Source: Roseateles depolymerans | Lineage (GTDB): Bacteria; Pseudomonadota; Gammaproteobacteria; Burkholderiales; Burkholderiaceae_C | Length of the DNA: 64,000 bases | NCBI RefSeq assembly: GCF_003387155.1 | Contig: NZ_QUMT01000001.1 | Span: 1,491,858-1,555,857, forward strand | Direction of reading: 5' to 3' | Part shown: positions 1 through 6,923 of the stretch, one piece after another | How positions within the stretch are numbered: position 1 is the first letter of the stretch | Layout: every line of letters begins with the position of its first letter | Notes under the pieces: model-generated | The model's input: only the letters and a program-made list of their open reading frames with translations | The model's database searches: none | Told to the model about the DNA's origin: nothing | Position numbers and translations under genes: made by a program

Positions 1-705
1 GGCGACCACCAGGTCGAAGCTCTTGATGGCGATGTGGGCCACCACCATGACGGTGGAGAAGAACACCGGCCGCAGCGTCGGGATCAGGATGCGCCAGTAG
101 ATGCGGCCCAGCGACGCGCCGTCCACCTGCGCCGCCTTGATGATGGAGTCGTCAATGCCGCGCAGGCCGGCCAGGAACAGGGCCATCACGAAGCCGGACG
201 ACTGCCAGATGCCAGCGATCACCACGCAATACAGCGCATGGTCCGGATCCACCAGCCAGTCGAAGCGGAAGTTCTCGAAGCCCCAGGACTGCACCAGATG
301 CTCGATGCCCAGGCCCGGGTTCAGGATCCACTTCCAGGCCGTGCCGGTCACGATGAACGACAGGGCCATGGGATACAGATAGATGGTGCGCAGCACCCCT
401 TCGGCACGGATCTTCTGGTCCAGCAGGATGGCCAGCAGCAGGCCCAGCACGGTGGTGCCGCCGATGAACAGGACGCCGAAGATGCCGAGGTTGGTCAGGG
501 CCGTCCACCACCGTTCGTTCTCGAACAGGGCGCGGTATTGGTCCAGACCGACAAATTCGTAATTGGGCAGCAGCCGTGAGGCGGACAGCGACAGATAGCC
601 GTTCCAGGCCATCAGCCCATAGATGAAGAGGAAGGACAGGAGGAAGGTGGGCGCCACCACCAGCTTGGGAAGCCAGGGGCTGCGCGGGGCTCTTGAGGCG
701 GACAT
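1..705 (-). CDS. gtsB: Sugar ABC transporter permease, GtsB/MalF-like (3' end beyond window)
   Basis: This is an inner-membrane subunit of a binding-protein-dependent sugar importer. The 235 visible residues hold a first membrane segment at about residues 13-36, another at about 66-92, and further hydrophobic stretches. The conserved cytoplasmic EAA loop, which contacts the ATPase, is visible at about residues 197-221 with the core KAAQVDGASLG and a following LIPTLRP. The ATG at 705 follows the binding-protein gene by 154 bases on the same strand. The gene runs off the left edge, so the last permease residues, the second permease and the ATPase are not seen. Family assignment is secure; glucose/mannose specificity is inferred from the neighbouring binding protein. 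Confidence 0.85.
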   Translation of the reverse strand, partial: MSASRAPRSPWLPKLVVAPTFLLSFLFIYGLMAWNGYLSLSASRLLPNYEFVGLDQYRALFENERWWTALTNLGIFGVLFIGGTTVLGLLLAILLDQKIRAEGVLRTIYLYPMALSFIVTGTAWKWILNPGLGIEHLVQSWGFENFRFDWLVDPDHALYCVVIAGIWQSSGFVMALFLAGLRGIDDSIIKAAQVDGASLGRIYWRILIPTLRPVFFSTVMVVAHIAIKSFDLVVA

Positions 706-826
706 GCTGGGCGGCGGGTACTGCAAGAGGGACGGGAAGGGGCCGGGCCATCCGTTCAGGAAGCCGGACCCCGCAGGGCGCAACGCGCGTGGACGGGAGG
801 TCGCAGGGGCGCGTCGGCATCGCTTC

Positions 827-852
827 GGGGCGACTCCTCACGGAGCCGCCCC
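827..852 (-). terminator. Hairpin between binding protein and permease genes
   Basis: On the minus strand, seven bases after the binding-protein stop, an 11-base-pair stem (one G-U pair) closes a GTGA loop, a GNRA-type tetraloop. No T run follows, so it is unlikely to be a full terminator. Such hairpins often protect the 3' end of an abundant binding-protein mRNA and lower expression of the downstream permease, as in malE-malF type operons; that role is inferred. Confidence 0.5.
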
Positions 853-859
853 GTTGCGC

Positions 860-2116
860 TTACTTCGTCTTCGAAGCGGCCACCAGGCGGCTCTGGGCCT
901 CCTTGGCGGTCATCTTGTCGCTGTTCCAGAACTGGCTCACGACGTCCTTCATCGCGCCTTCGGCAGCGGCCGGGACGGCCATGCCATGGGCGATGGAGGG
1001 CACCAGGGTACCGGCCTTGGCATCAGCGGCGAAGTCCGCAGCCGACTGCTTGGCGCAGTCGTCGAACTTGTCCATCTTCATGCCGGTACGGACCGGGATC
1101 GAGCCCTTGTTCAGGTTGAACACTTCCTGGAATTCAGGCGACATGATGGCCGCGGCCAGGTCCTGCTGCGCCTTCTCGTTGGCCGTGTTCTTCAGCTTGA
1201 ACATCGCGAACGAGTCGATGTTGAAGGTGTAGGCCTTGGCCGAGCCGGGAGCGGCGGTGCACAGGAAGTCCTTGCCGGGGGTCTTGCCAGCGGCGATGAA
1301 CTCACCCTTGGCCCAGTCACCCATCAGCTGCATGCCGGCTTCACCCTTGATCACCATGGCGGTGGCCAGGTTCCAGTCACGGCCCGGGGCGTTCTTGTCG
1401 GTGTAGTCCTTGATGCGCTTGAAGGTGGACAGCACCTTCTCCATCTCGGGACCTTGCAGCGTGGCTGCGTCCAGCTGGACCAGGGCCTTCTTGTAGAAGT
1501 CCACGCCGCCCAGGCCAATGGCCACGGCTTCGAACGTGGTGAAGTCCTGCCAGTTCTGGCCACCGTGCGCCACCGGGATGATGCCGGCCTTCTTCAGGGC
1601 TTCGGCCGTGACGAAGAACTCGTCCCAGGTGGTGGGCACCTTGGCATTGGCCTTCTTCAGGGCTGCCGGATTCACCCACAGCCAGTTCACGCGGTGCACG
1701 TTGACCGGCGCAGCGATGTAGTGGCCCTTGTACTTCATGATGTTGGCCACCACCGGCGGGATCACTTCGTCCCACTTGCCGGCTGCCGCCACGCTGTCGA
1801 TGTTGGTCAGCACGCCTTCAGCGGCCCATTCCTGCAGGGACGGGCCCTTGATCTGTGCGGCCGCCGGGGCATTGCCCGACACCACGCGCGACTTCAGCAC
1901 GGTCATGGCGGAGTCACCACCGCCGCCGGCCACGGCGAAGTCCTTCCAGGTGTGACCCTGCTTTTGCAGCTGGGCCTTCAGGGCGGAAGCCGCCTTGGCC
2001 TCGCCGCCGCTGGTCCACCAGTGCAGCACTTCGACTTCACCGGCGTGGGCCGCGCCGGCACCCGCCAGGACCGCGACCAGGGCCGAGGCCTTTGCGAGTT
2101 GCTTGAGCTTCATCAT
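860..2116 (-). CDS. gtsA: Periplasmic sugar-binding protein, GtsA-like
   Basis: This 418-residue solute-binding protein captures a sugar in the periplasm for the ABC importer encoded next to it. A signal peptide ends at about residue 23 (AGAAHA), and the mature protein begins with VEVLHWWTSGGEAKA, a stretch typical of the glucose/mannose-binding GtsA group of family 1 binding proteins. Further conserved stretches are AAPVNVHRVNWLW and VPTTWDEFF. The start is taken at 2116, where ATGATG follows AAGGAGA at good spacing; an upstream reading to 2206 lacks this and would spoil the signal peptide. It sits 80 bases after lamB and 154 before the permease. Specificity is inferred, not shown. Confidence 0.9.
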   Translation of the reverse strand: MMKLKQLAKASALVAVLAGAGAAHAGEVEVLHWWTSGGEAKAASALKAQLQKQGHTWKDFAVAGGGGDSAMTVLKSRVVSGNAPAAAQIKGPSLQEWAAEGVLTNIDSVAAAGKWDEVIPPVVANIMKYKGHYIAAPVNVHRVNWLWVNPAALKKANAKVPTTWDEFFVTAEALKKAGIIPVAHGGQNWQDFTTFEAVAIGLGGVDFYKKALVQLDAATLQGPEMEKVLSTFKRIKDYTDKNAPGRDWNLATAMVIKGEAGMQLMGDWAKGEFIAAGKTPGKDFLCTAAPGSAKAYTFNIDSFAMFKLKNTANEKAQQDLAAAIMSPEFQEVFNLNKGSIPVRTGMKMDKFDDCAKQSAADFAADAKAGTLVPSIAHGMAVPAAAEGAMKDVVSQFWNSDKMTAKEAQSRLVAASKTK

Positions 2117-2196
2117 TTGCTTTGTCTCCTTGTGAGAGGGAGGATTCGCAGGCAGCCTGGGCTGACAGCGACTCAGGTACGTCGGCGGATGGCCGA

Positions 2197-3381
2197 TCAG
2201 AACCACATTTCGACCTGGGCGCCGAAGCTGGTGCCCGAGGTCTTGTCTTCGAAGTTCACGTTATTCGTCACGTTGCCGGCGGCACGGTTCCACTTGGCGT
2301 GGGTCACGTACAGGCGGAACTCCGGACGGTCCATCAGCGCCGGGCCCACCGACAGCGTGGGGGCGAACGTCAGCTTGGTCAAGCGGGCGGTCTGGCCACC
2401 ATCGGGCTTGTACTGGGACACGCCGGCTTCGGTCAGCAGCTTGAAGTTGCGGGTGACGGCGTAGGAGACGCGACCACCGACGGAGCCCGACTTGGTCGCG
2501 ACGCCCTGGTTGTCCTTCTCATGCGCGTACAGCACCATGGCCATGCCGCCCCAGGCGCCTTGCTGCCAGTTCACCGATTCCACGACGCGGTACTTCTTGG
2601 CGGCGGAGGTGTCGGTCAGGTTGCCGAAGTTGGAGTTCAGGCCGGTCGAGCCTTGAGCGTACTGCAGCCAGATCACGTTGTTCAGGCCGGTGCCGAACAT
2701 GTTTTCCTGCTCATGCTTGAAGGTCAGGCCCCAACCATTGGTGCCGCCCGCGAACTGGCCCTTGGTGACCGTGCCGAAGACGCTCAGCTTGCCGCCGTCA
2801 TTGACGGCTGCATCGACGTATTCCACGTTGCCGCGGTGGCCGGGGCGCTCGTTGGAATCCTTGTCGGTCTTGTAGTAGGCCACGCCCAGCTTGCCCGGGC
2901 CCAGGCCGGTGAAGCCCTTGGCGCCGGCACCCACGCCCACCATTTCGGTGAAGTAGGTGTCCACGATGTGCACGTCACCACGACGGCCGCGTTCCTTGCC
3001 GATCCAGAAGGTGGCTTCAGGCGCGATGTCGAAGCCCTTGGCTTCGGCAAACATCTGGGCGACGTCCCAGTCACCCTTGGTGCGGTCGGTGGAGCCGTCG
3101 TAGTAGTCGGTCATCAAGGTGACCTTGTATTCCACGCCGTCCTTCTTGAAGCCCTGGGCCAGCTGGAATTCACCGTAGAAATCGCACTCGTTGCCCAGGC
3201 GGTACTTCATGCCCTGGGTGCCACCGTTCAGCGCATAGCACGAACGGGAAGTGCCATTGGAAGTCAGGCCGGGGCCGGCGCGGAAGTAGCCGGTCCAGTC
3301 CAGCGCCTGGGAGGCGCCAGCAGCCATCAGCAGACCGATGGCCAGAGGGATTTGCTTGTACGCGTGAGCAATGCGAGTCAT
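2197..3381 (-). CDS. lamB: LamB-type maltoporin/carbohydrate porin
   Basis: A 394-residue outer-membrane porin for sugars. After a signal peptide (about residues 1-22) the mature protein opens with LDWTGYFRAGPG, the standard LamB-family start, followed by CY...GMKYRLGNECD, and it ends in a phenylalanine (EMWF) as outer-membrane barrels do. Alternating aromatic and glycine-rich strands run through the whole length. The ATG at 3381 follows a GGAGA site. It is the first gene of a porin-binding protein-permease operon and would feed sugar into the periplasm for the downstream importer. Pseudomonads pair OprB with gtsABCD in the same way; the LamB fold and the operon link are seen here, the substrate is inferred. 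Confidence 0.9.
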   Translation of the reverse strand: MTRIAHAYKQIPLAIGLLMAAGASQALDWTGYFRAGPGLTSNGTSRSCYALNGGTQGMKYRLGNECDFYGEFQLAQGFKKDGVEYKVTLMTDYYDGSTDRTKGDWDVAQMFAEAKGFDIAPEATFWIGKERGRRGDVHIVDTYFTEMVGVGAGAKGFTGLGPGKLGVAYYKTDKDSNERPGHRGNVEYVDAAVNDGGKLSVFGTVTKGQFAGGTNGWGLTFKHEQENMFGTGLNNVIWLQYAQGSTGLNSNFGNLTDTSAAKKYRVVESVNWQQGAWGGMAMVLYAHEKDNQGVATKSGSVGGRVSYAVTRNFKLLTEAGVSQYKPDGGQTARLTKLTFAPTLSVGPALMDRPEFRLYVTHAKWNRAAGNVTNNVNFEDKTSGTSFGAQVEMWF

Positions 3382-3495
3382 GTTTGAGTCTCCGTGTGAG
3401 GCCGCAAAACGACACTCCGGGTGCGTGTCGTTAAGCAGGCGTTTATCTTTCTTGCATGCGGGGCGCACTTTAATTTTCCTTTAATGAAACTATAT

Positions 3496-3507
3496 TGGTG
3501 CTTACCA
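3496..3507. promoter_or_regulatory. Inverted repeat upstream of lamB, candidate operator
   Basis: TGGTGCTTACCA has TGGT and ACCA as inverted half-sites around four bases. It lies about 115 bases before the lamB start, in the most AT-rich part of the leader. The position and symmetry suggest a repressor or activator site, but no regulator can be assigned from the sequence. Confidence 0.3.
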
Positions 3508-3518
3508 CTATGGTTTTC

Positions 3519-3562
3519 GGGCGGTACGCGCCGGGTTCTCCCCCTCCTGGGGCGCCCGGCGC
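3519..3562. promoter_or_regulatory. Two GC-rich motifs shared with the response regulator upstream region
   Basis: The motif GGGCGGTACGCGCC at 3519-3532 and GGGGCGCCCGGCGC at 3549-3562 both recur upstream of the adjacent response regulator (6194-6207 with two changes, and 6163-6176 exact). Both pairs lie in front of genes of the same locus, so they may be binding sites for the TctD-like regulator. This is inference from recurrence only. Confidence 0.3.
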
Positions 3563-3942
3563 CTCAATGCGGGGCACCCCTACCGCAGCAGGCCACGGCA
3601 GGCGTCCTCCCTCCATTCAGCCGATGTTCAGCTTTCATTCAGGAATCTCGCATCGGGGGTGGGGAGGGCAGCCGGCGTGCCCGGTCATTCCAGCGAACTT
3701 GAATTTTTGGGGGAAGGGCCGGCGGCACGGGGCTTTCAGCGTCTGGAAGCAGGTCTGCCGCACGGCGGCAGCGGGGCCCGTAGCTCACCGCTTTTGCCGC
3801 CAGTGGCGCGCTAAATCAGCGTGAATTCCACACGTTTTGACCGAAGAAACCGCGTGGAACCCGGACGGTGTCCAGTACGCCGCCACGCAAGTCCGTCACC
3901 GCGACCACGGGCCAGCCCGTTGCAAAAACTGACCGACGTTGC

Positions 3943-5370
3943 CTAGACGGCCATCGCAGCCGGCAACCGGACGATGACCTGCAGCCCTTGGGGCGACAGA
4001 TTCCGCGCCTCCACGCTTCCCGCGTGGCGCTCCACGATCTCCTTCACGATGGACAGGCCCAGGCCGCAGCCATTGCCTTCCTGCGTGCCGCGGAAGAAGC
4101 GCTCGAACACCTTGTCCTCGATATCCGGGGCGAGTCCCGGCCCGTTGTCCGAGACGGTCAGCATCACCTGTCCCGGATTTTGTGGCGAACGGGCGACATG
4201 GACCGTGACCGTCGCGCCACGCCCGGCATAACGAATCGCGTTGTCCACGATGTTCACCAGCGCCTCGCGCAGCAGCAGGTGAATGCCCATGACCTCGATG
4301 GCGGGCGAGGGTTCCTCGTCTTCCTCGAAGCCCAGGTCCACCTGCTGTTGAAGGGCACGCGGCACCATCTCCGCGGTCGCCTCACGGGCCAGGCGCACCA
4401 GGTCCAGCCGGGTCAGCGGCTGCCGGGTGACCGACTCCGGCTCGGTCCGGGCCAGCGCCAGCAACTGGTTGACCAGGTGGGCGCTGCGGGTCGCACTCTC
4501 ATGCACCCGGGCCAGGCGGGTGGTGAGCGGCCCGGGCGGCGCCTCGGCCAGGGCCAGTTCGCTCTGGCTTTTCAGGCCCGCCAGCGGAGTGCGCAGCTGA
4601 TGGGCCGCATCGCTGATGAAGCGGCGCTGGCCCTGCACGTTGTGACGCACCGATTCCAGCAGGTCGTTGATGGCCTGGGCCAGCGACCGCAGCTCCTGCG
4701 GGGCGGCATCGAGCTCGATGGGCCGCAGGTCATTGGGCTTGCGGCCCTCCACCAGGCGGCGCAGCCGGCTGATGGGTGCCAGCCCCGCGCCGACGCCGGC
4801 CCACACGATCATGCTCATCAGCACGATCAGCAGCGACAGCGGCAGCATGGTGTCGATCAGCAGCCGGCGGAACAGCAGCTCCCGGTTGGCGCTGGAGCGG
4901 GCCACCTGCACCAGCATCATCTGCTGGGCCCGGGGGTCGTCCCCGAACTGCAGATAGAGCGCGGCCACCCGCACCGGCGCCTGCTGGGCGCCGCCGTCCG
5001 GGTCTTCCAGCTGTCCGTCGTAGAAGCGCGCCTCGCCCAGCGGAGGGCTGGCCGGTGTGGCAGGCGGGCTGGGCAGGTTGCGGTTGCCGAGAATGAACTT
5101 GCCCGGCGGGGAGCTCACCGTGTAGAGCAGCTTGTCGCTGGGGTCGGCCTCCAGCACGTCCTGCGCGGCGCGTGGGAAATCGATCAACAGGCCGTTGCCC
5201 ATCGGCTTGACCTGGCGGGAGAGGGACCGGACCGCCTGGGCCAGCGTGGCGTCGACCGCCTCATTGGCATAACGACCGGCGAGGCGGTAGCTGAAGAGGG
5301 CGCCGGCCAGCCACAGGACCAGCTGGGGCAGCAACAGCCACAGCAGCAGTTGGCGCTTGAGGGAATACAT
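3943..5370 (-). CDS. Sensor histidine kinase, TctE/QseC-like
   Basis: A 475-residue membrane sensor that should autophosphorylate and pass phosphate to the response regulator encoded just upstream. It has a membrane segment at about residues 8-30, a periplasmic part, a second membrane segment at about 171-192, a HAMP-like linker, the phosphoacceptor box SDAAHQLRTPL with His near 257, an N box (NIVDNAIRYA) near 377, and ATP-binding G boxes DNGPGLAP near 408 and GCGLGLSIV near 433. It begins 42 bases after the regulator. The gene pair lies directly upstream of the porin and sugar transporter genes on the same strand. Pseudomonads control gts/oprB with such a pair (GtrS/GltR), so the signal may be a sugar or its derivative; this is inferred. 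Confidence 0.9.
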   Translation of the reverse strand: MYSLKRQLLLWLLLPQLVLWLAGALFSYRLAGRYANEAVDATLAQAVRSLSRQVKPMGNGLLIDFPRAAQDVLEADPSDKLLYTVSSPPGKFILGNRNLPSPPATPASPPLGEARFYDGQLEDPDGGAQQAPVRVAALYLQFGDDPRAQQMMLVQVARSSANRELLFRRLLIDTMLPLSLLIVLMSMIVWAGVGAGLAPISRLRRLVEGRKPNDLRPIELDAAPQELRSLAQAINDLLESVRHNVQGQRRFISDAAHQLRTPLAGLKSQSELALAEAPPGPLTTRLARVHESATRSAHLVNQLLALARTEPESVTRQPLTRLDLVRLAREATAEMVPRALQQQVDLGFEEDEEPSPAIEVMGIHLLLREALVNIVDNAIRYAGRGATVTVHVARSPQNPGQVMLTVSDNGPGLAPDIEDKVFERFFRGTQEGNGCGLGLSIVKEIVERHAGSVEARNLSPQGLQVIVRLPAAMAV

Positions 5371-5412
5371 GATGCGGGATGCGGAATGCAGGCGGCCGAT
5401 GCAGGGCGCGCT

Positions 5413-6090
5413 TCAGGGACGCTCGAGCTCCAGCAGATAGCCCAGCCCCCGCACCGTGCGGATGGCCACCTGGGCGCCCTCCAGCTTGCGGCGCAGCCGG
5501 TGGATATAGACCTCCACCGCGTTGTTGCCGCCCACCGTGTCGGCGCCGCGCTCGCCCGACCAGACCTGGTTGATCTGCTCCTTGGTGATCACCCGGCCCT
5601 GGTGGGTGAGCAGCAGGTCCAGCAGATCGAATTCGCGGGGACTGAGCTCCAGCATCTCTCCGCGCACCTCGGCCGACCGGGTCTCCCGCTGCAGGCTGAG
5701 CTGACCCAGTTCATGGCCGGCCTTGATGGCGCGGCTGCGGCGCATCAGGGCGCGCAGCCGGGCTTCCAGCTCGGGGAAGTCAAAAGGTTTGGTGAGGTAG
5801 TCGTCCGCGCCGGCATTCAAGCCCGCCACCCGGTCCTCCAGGCTGTCCAGGGCCGTAAGGATCAGCACCGGCAGCGAGGCGTCATGCTGACGCAGCTGGC
5901 GCAGCACCTGCAGCCCGTCGACCATCGGCAGGCCCAGGTCCAGCACCACCACGTCGAACGCCTGCTTGGCCAGCAGGTACTGGGCAACGGCGCCATTGGG
6001 CGCATGTTCAACAGTGAATCCGCTGGCGCGCATCTGCTCGCACAGGGCATCCGCCAGGAGGGCATCGTCTTCGGCCAGCAGCAAATTCAT
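5413..6090 (-). CDS. OmpR-family response regulator, TctD-like
   Basis: A 225-residue DNA-binding response regulator. The receiver domain has the acidic pair at residues 8-9, the phosphorylated aspartate at 51 (VVVLDLGLP) and the conserved lysine in DYLTKPFD near 101. The C-terminal winged helix shows LSPREFDLLDLLL, VEVYIHRLRRKL and VRGLGYLLE. The start at 6090 (MNLLLAEDDA) fits the usual TctD length; upstream codons would add an atypical proline- and arginine-rich stretch. It is the first gene of the two-gene signalling operon, and its likely targets are itself and the lamB operon, both of which carry the same two GC-rich upstream motifs. Confidence 0.9.
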   Translation of the reverse strand: MNLLLAEDDALLADALCEQMRASGFTVEHAPNGAVAQYLLAKQAFDVVVLDLGLPMVDGLQVLRQLRQHDASLPVLILTALDSLEDRVAGLNAGADDYLTKPFDFPELEARLRALMRRSRAIKAGHELGQLSLQRETRSAEVRGEMLELSPREFDLLDLLLTHQGRVITKEQINQVWSGERGADTVGGNNAVEVYIHRLRRKLEGAQVAIRTVRGLGYLLELERP

Positions 6091-6423
6091 GGGCTTGGTG
6101 TCATCAGGCGCCCCGTCCTGGGGCGGCGGAATGTTAGCGCGCTTATGGACAGGCCCGGCACCGGGGCGCCCGGCGCACCGCGCCCAGGCGTTTGGGCGGT
6201 ATTCGCCAGCGGGCTTCGGCAATCCATCACGCGGCTCGCTGCGCCGGGGCTGTTGGCAGCGGGCCGTCCCCGGCATCATGGCAACACGGCCCCGGGCAGG
6301 TGGGCCGACCGCGGAGCCTGGCCCCGACTCCACCCGGCCCCACCCGGCGGCGCCTCGCGGCCACGGACCTGCTTTTCAGGTCGGCCACCGGTTCTGTTCC
6401 TGGCCCCACGTTGGACGTTTCAA
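6091..6423. other. Gene-free region upstream of the response regulator
   Basis: These 333 bases separate the minus-strand two-component operon from plus-strand genes. They contain a short hairpin at 6109-6125 just before the regulator start and the shared GC-rich motifs at 6163-6207. A TTCGC-N8-TTCGG pair at 6202-6219 resembles an imperfect PIP box but has no placed -10 element. Confidence 0.5.
6163..6207. promoter_or_regulatory. Second copy of the motif pair found upstream of lamB
   Basis: GGGGCGCCCGGCGC at 6163-6176 matches 3549-3562 exactly, and GGGCGGTATTCGCC at 6194-6207 matches 3519-3532 at 12 of 14 bases. The order of the two motifs is reversed relative to the lamB copy. They may be operators used for autoregulation of the response regulator. 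Confidence 0.3.
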
Positions 6424-6630
6424 GTGGATCTCAAACAACTGCTTTGGCGCGTGGTCTATACCAAGAACGCCAACCTTCACAGCGGCGCCTTCTGCGCCGG
6501 ACCGTGGCATCCGGACCGCTCCCATGTGGAGCGCTGCGCGGAAGTGCTGCGTGCGCGCCAACAGGACGTCGGCATTCAAAGCAACCAGCAGGCGCAGAAG
6601 AATGCGAGCTCCTGGAACGGCTTGAACTGA
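6424..6630 (+). CDS. Small hypothetical protein
   Basis: A possible 68-residue protein with a GTG start (VDLKQLLWRVVYTKNANLH). The amino-acid make-up is balanced, unlike the arginine/proline-rich shadows around it, and it contains no membrane segment. I do not recognise its family. The ribosome site is weak and the reading frame stays open far upstream, so the start is uncertain. It lies between the divergent two-component operon and the large regulator and could be transcribed with the latter. Moderate to low confidence that it is real. Confidence 0.35.
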   Translation: MDLKQLLWRVVYTKNANLHSGAFCAGPWHPDRSHVERCAEVLRARQQDVGIQSNQQAQKNASSWNGLN

Positions 6631-6923
6631 GGTGGTACTTTTTCGTATCTCCTTCGAGGGATGCGTACTCGCTGGCATGCACCTTCCGCCGGCCTGACTC
6701 GCTGAGCGCACCGCTCACGCTCTGTTTCTCTCCTTCGCACACCGCGCCCTCGGGAACGCCCCAGGTCCGCTGGACGATGTCATGGAGCACCCTTAGACTC
6801 GCGCCGACTTTCGTGACTCCCTCCGGCGCGAGGGCCGGTGACGTTGATCGTGCAGCGCCGTGGCCGACCGCAGCAATGACTGCGGCAGGCTTCCAAGAGG
6901 ACCCCCAACGAGGGCGATCAGAA

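Larger units (their letters stand above)
3382..3942. other. Gene-free leader region of the lamB operon
   Basis: No convincing gene lies in these 561 bases. The AT-richer part at about 3425-3515 probably holds the lamB promoter on the minus strand. It includes a 12-base inverted repeat at 3496-3507 and two GC-rich motifs shared with the region upstream of the response regulator. A short hairpin (6-base stem, 5-base loop) lies at 3755-3771, between the histidine kinase end and lamB, without a T run. Confidence 0.6.

Noticed and set aside
623-3387. Long open frames on the plus strand opposite the sugar transport genes (623-2464, 2122-3387)
   Set aside because: They are mirror frames created by high GC at third codon positions; their products are His/Arg/Gly-rich, have no domains and overlap well-supported genes.
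6202-6219. TTCGC-N8-TTCGG pair resembling an imperfect PIP box
   Set aside because: Short-spaced boxes are less specific, no YANNNT element is placed correctly and no T3SS gene follows directly.
3868-6630. A 920-codon plus-strand frame opposite the two-component system
   Set aside because: Antisense shadow of the kinase and regulator genes; only its last 207 bases, beyond them, look protein-like and are listed as a small candidate gene.
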